Shown: in pieces, positions 16,680 through 25,358 of the stretch
Layout of the letters: every line of letters starts with the position of its first letter
Position numbering within the stretch: position 1 is the stretch's first letter
Assembly: GCA_046348995.1 (NCBI GenBank)
Contig: JAXMDB010000006.1
Span: 186,001-250,000 of the forward strand
DNA from: JANNSX01 sp046348995
Lineage (GTDB): Bacteria > Pseudomonadota > Alphaproteobacteria > Rhizobiales > Hyphomicrobiaceae
DNA: 64,000 nt
Direction: 5' to 3'
Translations under genes and position numbers: made by a program
Notes under the pieces: generated by a model
What the model saw: the letters and a program-made list of their open reading frames with translations, nothing else
Database searches by the model: none
What the model was told of the DNA's origin: nothing

Positions 16680-19141
16680 CACGGCTCCCCGCCCTTCGGC
16701 CCCCAGAACACGACCCAGGTGACGAAGTCGTCCGACATGCCCGAGAAGCGATGGCGATCTTTCGCGGCCACGAAGAGGACGTCACCCGTCTTGACGTCGA
16801 CCGTCGACCCCTCGTGCCAGAACTGGGCGCTGCCTGAGACCACGAAATAGAGCTCGTCCTGCTCGTGCGGGCTTTGCACATCCTCGCCGCGCGGCGCGAA
16901 CACTTCCACCGACATCGTGCCGTGGCGCAGCGCATCCGCGAACGGCTCGCCCGTCGGCCACACGCTCGTCTTGGGGCCGGGGATGCGGCTCAAGACCTCG
17001 GACAACGAGGCGATCAGAGTATGGGATTTGCTCATACGATCCTCTTCGGCGGGTTGTGTAATCTTCAAAGCGAAGGCGTAGGCGAGCGCCGTCTCCTTCA
17101 GTCGCTCGAAACGGCCGGAGGCGCCGCCGTGCCCGGCGTCCATGTTGGTCTTGAGCAGCAACAGGTTCTGATCCGTCTTCGTCGCGCGGAGCTTCGCCAC
17201 CCACTTCGCCGGCTCCCAATAGGTGACGCGCGGATCGGTGAGGCCTGCCATGGCGAGGATGTGCGGATAGGCCTTCGCCGTGACGTTGTCGTAGGGCGAG
17301 TAGGCGCGGATCGTCTCGAAGTCGTCGCGGCTCGCGATCGGATTGCCCCATTCGGGCCACTCCGGTGGCGTCAGCGGCAGCGTGTCGTCGAGCATCGTGT
17401 TGAGCGCATCGACGAACGGCACCTCGGCGATAATTCCCAAGAAAAGGTCCGGCGCCATGTTGGCGACCGCGCCCATGAGAAGCCCGCCCGCCGAGCCGCC
17501 ATGACCGACGATGCGGCCGCGCGACGTATAGCCGAGCTCCGCCAGATGCTCGCCGGCCGAGATGAAATCCTTGAAGGTGTTGGTCTTCTTTTCGCGCTTG
17601 CCGTCCTTGTACCAGTGATAGCCCTTGTCCTTGCCGCCGCGGATGTGGGCGATGGCGTAGACGAAGCCGCGCTCGACGAGCGAGAGGCGCGTCGTCGCGA
17701 AGGCCGCCGGGATCGTGATGCCGTAGGAGCCGTAGCCGTAGAGCAGCAGCGGCGCCGAGCCGTCGATCGGCGTCGACTTCAAATGTATGAGCGACACCGG
17801 CACGGTCTCGCCGTCGTGGGCCGGCGCCATGATGCGGCGGGTGACGTAGCGCTCGGGATCGTGCCCGCTCGGCACCTCCTGACGCTTGCGCAAGTGCCGC
17901 TCGCGGCTCTCCATGTCGTAGTCGTAGACCTCGGCCGGCGTCGCCAGCGACGAATAGGTGAAGCGTAGATTCGTCGTGTCGTGCTCGTAGCCCTCGGAGG
18001 TTCCGAGCGAATAGGCCTCCTCGTCGAAGGCGATCGGGTGCTCGGCCCCGTCCGACCAGCGGCGGATGACGATGCGCGGCAGCCCGCCCTCGCGCTCGAG
18101 GCGCACCAGGTGATGCTTGTAGGCCGTGTGGCTGAGAATGAGCCGGCCCGGGATGTGTGGCTCGATCACCGTCCAATGCTCGGGCTCGGGCGCATCGATC
18201 GGCGTCGTGACGATCTTGAAATCCTCGGCGCCGTCGTTGTTCGTCAGGATGACGAGCCCGTCGCCGTGGTGATCGACGCTGTATTCGTGGCCGGTCTCGC
18301 GCGCGGCGACGAGTCTCGGCACCTGATCCGGCGTCGCGGCCTCGATGAGATAGGCCTCCGAGGTTTCGTGGTCGTGCGAGGACACGACGAGGAAGCGGCC
18401 CGACAGCGTCTTGCCGATGCCGACGAAGAAGCCCGGATCGATCTCGCGGTAGACGAGGGCATCGTCGGCGGCGGGCGTGCCGAGGCGATGCAGGTAGACG
18501 GCAAAGGGCCGATGATTGTCGTCGAGGCGCGTGTAGAGGAACGTCTTGCTGTCGGCCGCCCATTCGAGATTGCCGTTGGTCTCGCCGATCTCGTCCGCGA
18601 GATCTTTGCCGGTGGCGAGATCGCGGACGCGGATGGTGTAGATTTCCGAGCCCTTGTCGTCGGTTGCGTAGGCGACGAGCTTGTGATCGGGGGAATGCGA
18701 CGCGGCGCCGAGCGAGAAGTAAGACAGGCCGGCACCGAGCGCGTTGCCGTCGATCAGCACCTCGTCTTTGGCCGACTTCTTGGTCGAGGACTTGCGGCAG
18801 AAGCGCGGGTACTCGCCGCCCTGCACGTAGCTCATGAAATAGGACCACGCGCCGTCTCGTGAGGGAACGGTCGAGTCGTCCTCCTTGATGCGCGCCTTCA
18901 TCTCGGCAAACAGCGTCGCCTGCAGCGCTTCGGTGTCGGCCATCGCGGCGGCGGCGTAGGCGTTCTCGGCCTCGAGCACGGCGCGGATGTCGGAGGGAAG
19001 CTTGTCGGGCGCCCGCATCACCTCCTGCCAGTTATCGGCTTTGAGCCAGGCGTAGCTGTCGGTGAGCTCGATGCCATGATGCATCGCATGCTTCGGCCGC
19101 CGGTCGGCGACGGGAGGCGAGGGGAGGCGGGATGAGGTCAC
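16679..19141 (-). CDS. ptrB: Oligopeptidase B (S9A) fused to a C-terminal cupin domain
   Basis: 820 residues. The first ~695 are a prolyl-oligopeptidase-family enzyme: N-terminal beta-propeller, then alpha/beta-hydrolase with the nucleophile S550 in GHGGSAGGLL, the aspartate in GLTDPRVTYWEPAKW and the histidine in MDAGHGGASGRF. It should cut short peptides after Arg/Lys in the cytoplasm. From Met703 (base 17035) on, 118 residues form a cupin (SPHEQDELYFVVSGSA, GDVLFVAA, HRFSG). That Met is preceded by AGAGGA five bases upstream, so a free cupin may also be made. The start is taken at GTG 19141, after ACGAGGA; an upstream extension to 19225 lacks similarity. Confidence 0.85.
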   Translation of the reverse strand: MTSSRLPSPPVADRRPKHAMHHGIELTDSYAWLKADNWQEVMRAPDKLPSDIRAVLEAENAYAAAAMADTEALQATLFAEMKARIKEDDSTVPSRDGAWSYFMSYVQGGEYPRFCRKSSTKKSAKDEVLIDGNALGAGLSYFSLGAASHSPDHKLVAYATDDKGSEIYTIRVRDLATGKDLADEIGETNGNLEWAADSKTFLYTRLDDNHRPFAVYLHRLGTPAADDALVYREIDPGFFVGIGKTLSGRFLVVSSHDHETSEAYLIEAATPDQVPRLVAARETGHEYSVDHHGDGLVILTNNDGAEDFKIVTTPIDAPEPEHWTVIEPHIPGRLILSHTAYKHHLVRLEREGGLPRIVIRRWSDGAEHPIAFDEEAYSLGTSEGYEHDTTNLRFTYSSLATPAEVYDYDMESRERHLRKRQEVPSGHDPERYVTRRIMAPAHDGETVPVSLIHLKSTPIDGSAPLLLYGYGSYGITIPAAFATTRLSLVERGFVYAIAHIRGGKDKGYHWYKDGKREKKTNTFKDFISAGEHLAELGYTSRGRIVGHGGSAGGLLMGAVANMAPDLFLGIIAEVPFVDALNTMLDDTLPLTPPEWPEWGNPIASRDDFETIRAYSPYDNVTAKAYPHILAMAGLTDPRVTYWEPAKWVAKLRATKTDQNLLLLKTNMDAGHGGASGRFERLKETALAYAFALKITQPAEEDRMSKSHTLIASLSEVLSRIPGPKTSVWPTGEPFADALRHGTMSVEVFAPRGEDVQSPHEQDELYFVVSGSAQFWHEGSTVDVKTGDVLFVAAKDRHRFSGMSDDFVTWVVFWGPKGGEP

Positions 19142-19249
19142 GGGGGCGTCCTCGTGTTGATGAGGCGGCTCTAGGAAGCCTTGGGATTTTGAACCAGAGA
19201 AGCGGCTTGTGTGGGCAGCCGTCAAGGCTGGTACCTAGAGCCCAATCCG

Positions 19250-19865
19250 AGATGATGCCACCCGGCGTGGCCGTCGCTCCCGCGCTGGCTTCCATGGATG
19301 CTGGCGTTCGCCAGCATGACGGAGTGGGGGGATGCCGATTGATCGATTGCACCTTCGCCTCGGCCTCGAAGCCTTCCGCAGAGACGCAGGCATCCTAAGT
19401 ATGGCGCCCGCTCCCTCCACCGTCATGGTCGCGGACGCGACCATCCACGGGAAGCGAGACGTGGTCAGAGATGGTGCCACCCGGCGCGGACGTCGCTTCC
19501 ACGCTGGCTTCCGTGGATGCTGGCGTTCGCCAGCATGACGGGGTGGGGGGCGAATGATCGCTCGCACCTTCGCCTCGGCCTCGAAGCCTTGCGCAGAGAC
19601 GCAGGCATCCCAAGTATGGCGCCCTCTCCCACCACCGTCATGGTCGCGGATGCGACCATCCACGGGATGCGAGAGATGATCAGAGATGGTGCCACCCGGC
19701 GGGGACGTCGCTCCCGCGCTGGCTCCCGTAGATGCTGGTGTTCGCCAGCGTGACGGTGGCGGGAGATTTGTACGAAACGCAAACGTCGGCAGCCTTTGCA
19801 AGTCCGAAGCTTTCACCGTCGGCGTGGTCGCGGACGCGACGATCCACGGGAGACCATGGTCGCGC
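19250..19865. repeat. Tandem ~217-bp repeat carrying alternating REP-like hairpins
   Basis: The motif GCCACCCGGCG recurs at 19257, 19476 and 19691 (spacing 219 and 215). Each period holds one minus-type hairpin, ATGCTGGCG/CGCCAGCAT (19298-19317, 19517-19536, degenerate at 19732), and one plus-type hairpin, ATGGTCGCG/CGCGACCAT (19425-19444, near-perfect at 19640-19659, degenerate near 19823). The third period is decayed. The unit also carries a conserved spacer with GCCTCGGCCTCGAAGCC. It lies between the peptidase gene and the efflux gene, and with 60 bp on the right makes a gap of about 830 bp containing no gene. Confidence 0.85.
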
Positions 19866-19970
19866 GATCGAGCCCCACGTCCCATGCAAGGCACCTGTGG
19901 CGGCGCCCACCTTGCGCGGCATGCTGGCTTCCGCTTCGATGGCCCGGCCCCAAATCCCGAAAGGCCGAGC

Positions 19971-21173
19971 TTGACCACCGCATCCGACACCGCCGCCCGT
20001 CCGCTGCTGCCGATCCTGGTGGCGTTGAGCTTTGCGCATCTGCTCAACGACGTCATCCAGTCGATGATCCCGGCGATGTATCCGCTGTTCAAGGACAGCT
20101 ACGCGCTGAGCTTCGCGCAAATCGGTCTCATCACGCTGGCCTTCCAGGTGACCTCGTCGTTGCTGCAACCCGTGTTCGGCTTCGTCACCGATCATCGGCC
20201 CTGGCCCTATGCGATGGTGCTCGGCATGGGCGCGACGCTGACGGGCCTCCTCTCGATGGCGTTCGCCACGACCTATCCGGTGATCCTCATCGCCGCGGCC
20301 TGCGTCGGCTTGGGCTCGGCGGTGTTTCATCCGGAAGCGACCCGCATGGCCCGTCACGCGGCCGCCGGCCAGCAAGGCTTCGCCCAGGGCATCTTCCAGA
20401 TCGGCGGCCACGCCGGCTATGCGATCGGTCCGCTGCTGGCGGCGAGCGTCGTCATGCCGAACGGTCAGACGAGCCTGAGTTACGTCTCGGTCGTCGCGCT
20501 GGCGGCCATGGTGCTGATGGTGTGGACCGGCGGCCGCTATGCCAAGATGCGGCGCGAGCAACTGGCGACCGGCAAGGCGGGGCCGGCGAAAGGCGCGGCG
20601 TTCCCGTCGCTGTCGGCGGGGCGTGTCGTGCTGGCGATGACCGTGCTCATGGTGCTGCTCGCCTCCAAGAACGCCTACACGGCGGCCTTCACGTCCTACT
20701 ACACCTTCTACCTGATCGAGCGCTTCGGCATCGGCGTGCAGGCGTCGCAGATCATGTTGTTCTTGTACCTCGTCGTCGGCGCGTTCGGCGTCATCGCCGG
20801 TGGCATGGTCGGCGATCGCATCGGCCGCGACCGGGTGATCTGGATCTCGATCCTCGGCACGCTGCCGTTCGCGCTGATGTTGCCCTACGCGAGCCTGTTC
20901 TGGACCGGCGTGTTGTCGGTTCTCATCAGCTTTATCCTGGCGAGCGCCTTCTCCTCGATCTTGATCTTCGCAATTGATCTGGTCCCGCACCGCGTCGGGC
21001 TCGTCGGCGGACTGTTCTACGGGCTGTCGTTTGGGCTGGGCGGGATTGCGGCCGGCGTGCTCGGACTGCTCGCCGACCGGATCGGCATCGTCGAGGTGTT
21101 CAAAGTGTGCGCCTTCCTGCCGGCGGTCGGGCTGTTGACGATCTTCCTGCCGAAGCCCGAGCGCCCGATGTGA
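19971..21173 (+). CDS. fsr: MFS efflux transporter, fosmidomycin-resistance (Fsr) family
   Basis: 400 residues with about twelve hydrophobic segments. Fsr-type motifs: SFAHLLNDVIQSMIPAMYP near the N-terminus, GLGSAVFHPEATRMAR, QGIFQIGGHAGYAIGPLLA and GDRIGRDRV. It is expected to be a proton-driven drug exporter in the inner membrane. Start is taken at TTG 19971, preceded by AAAGG and giving the conserved N-terminus; the upstream part of the frame runs through the repeat array and is not protein-like. Confidence 0.88.
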   Translation: MTTASDTAARPLLPILVALSFAHLLNDVIQSMIPAMYPLFKDSYALSFAQIGLITLAFQVTSSLLQPVFGFVTDHRPWPYAMVLGMGATLTGLLSMAFATTYPVILIAAACVGLGSAVFHPEATRMARHAAAGQQGFAQGIFQIGGHAGYAIGPLLAASVVMPNGQTSLSYVSVVALAAMVLMVWTGGRYAKMRREQLATGKAGPAKGAAFPSLSAGRVVLAMTVLMVLLASKNAYTAAFTSYYTFYLIERFGIGVQASQIMLFLYLVVGAFGVIAGGMVGDRIGRDRVIWISILGTLPFALMLPYASLFWTGVLSVLISFILASAFSSILIFAIDLVPHRVGLVGGLFYGLSFGLGGIAAGVLGLLADRIGIVEVFKVCAFLPAVGLLTIFLPKPERPM

Positions 21174-21252
21174 GGGTAACAGGGCCGGTCGGGTGGACCG
21201 ACCGCGGACTTGTCCGGGGGACGTCCGCCATCGCGAGCACGGGGCGTGGCGC

Positions 21253-21281
21253 GGCGGACTTCGCGAAGGGCTCAGTCCGCC
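21253..21281. repeat. Short palindromic element
   Basis: GGCGGACT (21253-21260) and AGTCCGCC (21274-21281) form a stem around TCGCGAAGGGCTC, followed by CTACGAA. It resembles the widespread 'GTAGGGCGGA' extragenic palindrome family and is a third kind of palindrome in the window. Confidence 0.55.
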
Positions 21282-21427
21282 CTACGAATTTCGTGATTTT
21301 CTCTGGCGCGTTCCCGAGGGAACTGTGGGCCGGACGGGAGAGCCCTATCTCTTGACTATGGCAGCGAGAGACCGGAACGGCCCGCCGCCAAAGAGATCAA
21401 ACCCACGGCCAGCCAATGGAGGCTCCC

Positions 21428-21595
21428 ATGAACAAGCTCATCATCACCGCGACCATAGCCCTCGTCTCGACCGTCGCCGCGTCGTCCGCCTTCGCCGGCT
21501 GCCACGACTACTCATACACGACCTATTCGAGCGACTACTCGACCACCTACACGCCGACCTACGACAGCGGCTACTCGAGCTACAGCGGCTATTGA
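21428..21595 (+). CDS. Short Tyr/Ser-rich secreted peptide
   Basis: 55 codons, too short for usual gene calls but well formed. GGAGG lies seven bases before the ATG. A signal peptide (MNKLIITATIALVSTVAASS, cut after AFA) is followed by a 31-residue mature peptide made almost wholly of Tyr, Ser, Thr, Asp and Gly with one Cys (GCHDYSYTTYSSDYSTTY...). A hairpin follows the stop. Function unknown; the low-complexity Tyr/Ser tail suggests a surface or matrix peptide. Confidence 0.65.
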   Translation: MNKLIITATIALVSTVAASSAFAGCHDYSYTTYSSDYSTTYTPTYDSGYSSYSGY

Positions 21596-21619
21596 GATCA
21601 CGCCGCTCAACCCGCACCG

Positions 21620-21644
21620 GCCCCCGATGCTGAGCGTCGGGGGC
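21620..21644 (+). terminator. Hairpin after the Tyr/Ser-rich peptide gene
   Basis: GCCCCCGA / TCGGGGGC stem with a nine-base loop, 24 bases after the stop codon. No T run follows, so it may be a transcript-protecting hairpin or a weak terminator. Confidence 0.55.
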
Positions 21645-21685
21645 TGCCGCGGCATCACCGAAAATCGCCGTCAACGGGGAATCAC

Positions 21686-22276
21686 ATGGCCTGGACAGAT
21701 TGGTTTTCGACGTCGCTCGTCTCCCTTGCGATGCTGCTCGGCGTCGCCTCCGCCGCGCCGGCCCGCGCGGACGAACCCAACCTCACAATGCATCGCGCCA
21801 CCGTCTCGGCCGACGACGGCACCGGCTGGCACAAGGCCGTCTCGACCAAGGGCGCCTTCGAGGTGCTGCTGCCCGCGCCCTTCAACGACTTCACGGTCGC
21901 GGGCACCGACGGCAATGTCGGCGACTACGCCATCCACACCTTGGGCACCGAGACGCCGGACGGCCTCAAGCTCTCCGTGACGGAGATGCCCTACACGCCC
22001 AAGATGACCCATGCGACCCTCGACGAGATGCTGAAGACCTGGACTGAGGACCAATTCCAGAAAGTGAGCGATTTGGAGCGTGCCAAGACCGGCGACGAGG
22101 AGCGCGTGTCTCTGACTGTCGTCGACACCGTCGACAACGCGGCTTTCATTCAATACGTCCGCACACCGAAGGCGCTCTACACCTTCGTCATCGAGTTCCG
22201 GAACTGGCGGCGGGACGAAATCAAACCGATCCGTGACAAGATGTTCGCGAGCTTCAGGATCCGGCCGGCGCCCTGA
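21686..22276 (+). CDS. Secreted protein of unknown function
   Basis: 196 residues, not recognised by name. Signal peptide at about 1-28 (hydrophobic run SLVSLAMLLGVASAAPARA). The mature domain is a compact alpha/beta sequence (AFEVLLPAPFNDFTV, YTPKMTHATLDEML) and ends in EIKPIRDKMFASFRI, which looks like a complete domain. GGGGA precedes the ATG. Probably periplasmic. Confidence 0.75.
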   Translation: MAWTDWFSTSLVSLAMLLGVASAAPARADEPNLTMHRATVSADDGTGWHKAVSTKGAFEVLLPAPFNDFTVAGTDGNVGDYAIHTLGTETPDGLKLSVTEMPYTPKMTHATLDEMLKTWTEDQFQKVSDLERAKTGDEERVSLTVVDTVDNAAFIQYVRTPKALYTFVIEFRNWRRDEIKPIRDKMFASFRIRPAP

Positions 22277-22379
22277 CGCCCGTCGCGCGGCGGCAGACAG
22301 CGCGCGCATTCGATGCTAGAGCTGGGGAGCAACCTGCGTTCCTGCCCTCAGCGCACGATCCAACCGCGACCCTCCCCGC

Positions 22380-23018
22380 ATGCCCGAGACCGCCACCCTC
22401 CTCTCCCTCCTCATCGGCTACCTCCTCGGCGCGATCCCCTTCGGCCTCGTGCTGACGCGTGCGGCGGGCTTGGGCGACATCCGCAAGGTCGGCTCGGGCA
22501 ACATCGGCGCAACCAACGTGCTGCGCACCGGCAACAAGGGCCTCGCCGCAGCAACCCTGCTGCTCGACGCGCTCAAGGGCACGGCCGGCGTGCTGCTGCC
22601 CGCCTATCTCTTCGGCGGAGATGCGGGGCTCTGGGGCGGGCTCGCGGCCTTCCTCGGCCATCTATTCCCCGTCTGGCTCGGCTTCAAGGGCGGCAAGGGC
22701 GTCGCGACCTACATCGGCGTGCTGCTCGGCGCCGCCTGGCCGCTCGCGCTCGTGTTCTGCGGCGTGTGGCTGCTGATCGCCGCCGTGCTGCGCTTCTCCT
22801 CGCTCGCCGCGCTGACGGCCGCCGTCGCGACGCCGCTCGCCGCCTTAAGCGGGATCGCCGGCACCGGCTCGTCCCAGGCGCTCGCCCTCGTCACGCTGGC
22901 GATGACGGCGCTCGTGCTCGTCCGCCATCACGCCAACATCCGCCGGCTGCTCGCCGGCTCCGAGCCGCGCATCGGCGCGAAGAAATCGCATGAAGACGCG
23001 CCCGCTGCCGGTTCCTGA
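22380..23018 (+). CDS. plsY: Acyl-phosphate:glycerol-3-phosphate acyltransferase
   Basis: 212-residue PlsY, which makes lysophosphatidic acid from acyl-phosphate and glycerol-3-phosphate in the inner membrane, the first acylation of phospholipid synthesis. Conserved blocks are GYLLGAIPFGLVL, KVGSGNIGATNVLRTGNK (substrate loop), GHLFPVWLGFKGGKGVAT and VLVRHHANIRRLLAG. Five hydrophobic segments. It overlaps dprA by 29 bases, so the two are co-translated. Confidence 0.95.
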   Translation: MPETATLLSLLIGYLLGAIPFGLVLTRAAGLGDIRKVGSGNIGATNVLRTGNKGLAAATLLLDALKGTAGVLLPAYLFGGDAGLWGGLAAFLGHLFPVWLGFKGGKGVATYIGVLLGAAWPLALVFCGVWLLIAAVLRFSSLAALTAAVATPLAALSGIAGTGSSQALALVTLAMTALVLVRHHANIRRLLAGSEPRIGAKKSHEDAPAAGS

Positions 23019-24126
23019 TCCCCGCCGCCCCTTGAGCGACCGCCAGCGGCTCGCCTGGCTGCGGCTCATCCGCAGCGAGAATGTCGGCCCCGTCACCTTC
23101 CGCGAGATCGTCAATCACTTCGGTGGCGCCGAGGAGGCGCTGGAGGCCCTTCCGGAGCTGTCGCGGCGCGGAGGCCGCGGGCGGCCGATCCGGATCTGTC
23201 CGAAGGCCGATGCCGAGGCCGAGCTCGCGCGCGCGGGCAAAGTGAAGGCCACCGCCGTCGCCATCGACGAGGCGGGCTACCCGCCGCTGCTCGCCGCGAC
23301 GGAAGCGCCACCGCCGATCCTCTACATCAAGGGCCGCCCCGAGCTTGCCGCGCAAACCGCCATCGCGATCGTCGGCGCGCGCGATGCCTCGGCCGCCGGC
23401 CGCAAGCTCGCCCAGATGATCGCCACGGGACTGGGGAGCGCCGGGCTCGTCGTCGCCTCGGGGCTCGCGCGCGGCATCGATACAGCCGCCCACGAGGCCG
23501 CGCTCGCGACCGGCACCGTGGCCGTCGTCGCCGGCGGCATCGACATCGTCTATCCGCCCGAGAACGAGGGGCTCACCCGCCGCATCGAGACGGATGGCCT
23601 CGTCATCGCCGAGAACCCGCCGGGCTTCACCCCGCGCGGCCAGGACTTCCCGCGCCGCAACCGCATCATCTCGGGTCTCTCGATGGGTGTGCTCGTGGTG
23701 GAAGCCGCCAAGCGCTCGGGCTCGCACATCACGGCGCGCTTTGCCCTCGAGCAGGGCCGCGAGGTGTTCGCCGTGCCCGGCCACCCACTCGATCCGCGCG
23801 CCGCCGGCACCAATCATCTCCTGAAGCAGGGCGCGACGCTCGTCACCGAGACGGCCGACCTCATCGCGGTCATCGAGCCGATGCTGGCGCGGCCGATCGC
23901 GCTGCCGCGCCAGGCCGCGCCCCCCAAGACGCCGGGGCTGACGGAGGTCGCCGGCAGCGACCGTGCCCGGGTCGTCGAGGCGCTCGGCCCCGCCCCGGTC
24001 GGCGTCGACGACGTGGTCCGCATGACCGGGCTCGACGCGCGCGCTGTCCGCGTCGTGCTCATCGAGCTCGATCTCGCCGGCCGCCTCGAGCGGCACGGCG
24101 GCCAGCGCGTGTCGCTGGTTGTATGA
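22990..24126 (+). CDS. dprA: DNA-processing protein DprA
   Basis: 378 residues. N-terminal SAM-like helices (residues ~15-60), the Rossmann core with AIVGARDASAAGRKLA, VASGLARGIDTAAHE, YPPENEGL and PRRNRIISGLS, and a C-terminal winged-helix (DJALAPVGVDD-like region) ending RVSLVV. It loads RecA on incoming single-stranded DNA during transformation. The plsY-dprA gene order is common in alphaproteobacteria. Confidence 0.95.
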   Translation: MKTRPLPVPDPRRPLSDRQRLAWLRLIRSENVGPVTFREIVNHFGGAEEALEALPELSRRGGRGRPIRICPKADAEAELARAGKVKATAVAIDEAGYPPLLAATEAPPPILYIKGRPELAAQTAIAIVGARDASAAGRKLAQMIATGLGSAGLVVASGLARGIDTAAHEAALATGTVAVVAGGIDIVYPPENEGLTRRIETDGLVIAENPPGFTPRGQDFPRRNRIISGLSMGVLVVEAAKRSGSHITARFALEQGREVFAVPGHPLDPRAAGTNHLLKQGATLVTETADLIAVIEPMLARPIALPRQAAPPKTPGLTEVAGSDRARVVEALGPAPVGVDDVVRMTGLDARAVRVVLIELDLAGRLERHGGQRVSLVV

Positions 24127-24245
24127 GCGCCGCCGGTCTAATCTCCATCCAAGATTAACGTCAGACAACGAACCTGTTCCGGGGCGCGGGCGCCTCTTGT
24201 AGTATCGTTCCCATGACCGGCCCGTCGGGGCCGCAAGGAGACATC

Positions 24246-24542
24246 ATGCGCCTGCGCTCGACCGCTTTCGCCTTCGCCACCCTGCTCGTCGCTTCCCCCG
24301 CCGTTGCCGAGCCCGTCGCCTTCGCCTGCGACGACGGCCAGGAGATCACGGTGGACCTGGCCGACAAGGCCGCCGCCAAAGTCGTCCGCGGCGACAAGAG
24401 CTGGACGCTGCCCGCCACGACGACCGACAGCGGCACGAGCTTCGTCGCCGAGGGCGTCGAGTTCTGGAGCGAGGGCAACGAGGCGATCCTGACCGTCGAC
24501 GGATCGACGGCGCAGTGCGTTCTGAGGCCTGCGGCGGAGTAG
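24246..24542 (+). CDS. MliC-like secreted protein (C-type lysozyme inhibitor fold)
   Basis: 98 residues. Signal peptide to about residue 21 (FAFATLLVASPAVA). The mature part has the MliC pattern: FACDDGQEITVDL, a central SGTSFVAEGVEFWSEGNEAILTV and a C-terminal STAQCVL, with two cysteines expected to bond. Known members inhibit lysozyme in the periplasm. AAGGAGA precedes the ATG at 24246. Confidence 0.7.
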   Translation: MRLRSTAFAFATLLVASPAVAEPVAFACDDGQEITVDLADKAAAKVVRGDKSWTLPATTTDSGTSFVAEGVEFWSEGNEAILTVDGSTAQCVLRPAAE

Positions 24543-24665
24543 CACCGGCACGGACCTTCGACGGCGAGAGAGTCGCGGCTTTGACAGGCTGGACAGACCC
24601 ATCGCCCAATGTTAGATGAGCGCTCCCCGAGGCCCATGCGGGCCTCGACCCTTCGCTGGGTGAGG

Positions 24666-24741
<76 letters not shown>

Positions 24742-24970
24742 ATAAGATCAAGGTCTTAGGCTAGTCTTCTCGTTCCCCCGCGTTCGCTTGTGGGAGTTTT
24801 GCGGAAGACGTCTGTAGAGCACCTCGCAGCACCACCATTGCAGGTCGGCCTTGTTTGTTCTCGCAAACGCGCTCGGCTGCATCGATCAGTTTCGATAGCT
24901 CGGGGCCACTCTCAAGCCGGGACAGTCGGCGACGCTCTGATGGTCGACGAATGGCCAGCAGACGGGCTCG
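24742..24970. other. No recognisable gene downstream of tRNA-Lys
   Basis: An 86-codon leftward frame (24761-25021) is open, but it resembles nothing recognised and has no clear ribosome site. The stretch opens a zone of gene remnants reaching to about 26620. Confidence 0.35.
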
Positions 24971-24974
24971 GTGG

Positions 24975-25345
24975 GATGCATCGTCGAGCATGACGGACTG
25001 AGACTGAACTACCGCGTGCACGGGATATCAGAGACCGTCAACGAGTTCATTCCCTTCGGCAAGAGTCAGCTGCATCTCGGCGGATTTTGTCACGGGATCG
25101 GTGGCCTGTCATGCTGCGTCGCGGTCGCATCTTCTACGGCGGCCGCCGCTTCCGCTGCCGGAATTGCCTCCGGCTCACCCACGGCTCTCGACACGAAAGC
25201 GCAATCACTCGGGCGACATCCCACGCTCACAAGCTGCGAGATCGTGCCGGTCAGCCAGACACGCTCGACGAGCGCTTTCCGCCAAAGCCGCATCGGCACC
25301 ATGGTGTGGCTCCAGAGACGAGGCTCCTGGCCACCGGAAGAGTGA
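24975..25345 (+). pseudogene. Frameshifted remnant of a short zinc-ribbon protein
   Basis: Two frames must be joined. The first reads LRLNYRV...ISETVNEFIPFGKSQLHLGG (about 24985-25085). The second continues RRGRIFYGGRRFRCRNCLRLTHGSRHES...DTLDERFPPKPHR (about 25105-25280). Together these resemble the small rhizobial proteins with a CxxC zinc knuckle (YGGxxFxCRxC) often called hypothetical. Only one CxxC is left and the reading frame is broken at least once, so it is dead. Family identification rests on pattern memory and is tentative. Confidence 0.45.
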
Positions 25346-25358
25346 ATAGCGGTGCTCG

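Noticed and set aside
19250..19865. Regular repeats considered as a CRISPR array
   Set aside because: The unit is about 217 bp, whole periods are repeated, there are no unique spacers of constant length and no cas genes.
19686..19970. N-terminal extension of the Fsr-type transporter frame
   Set aside because: It reads through the hairpin array with no transporter similarity; TTG 19971 with AAAGG upstream gives the conserved N-terminus.
24761..25021. 86-codon leftward frame after tRNA-Lys
   Set aside because: No similarity recognised, no ribosome site, and it lies in decayed DNA.
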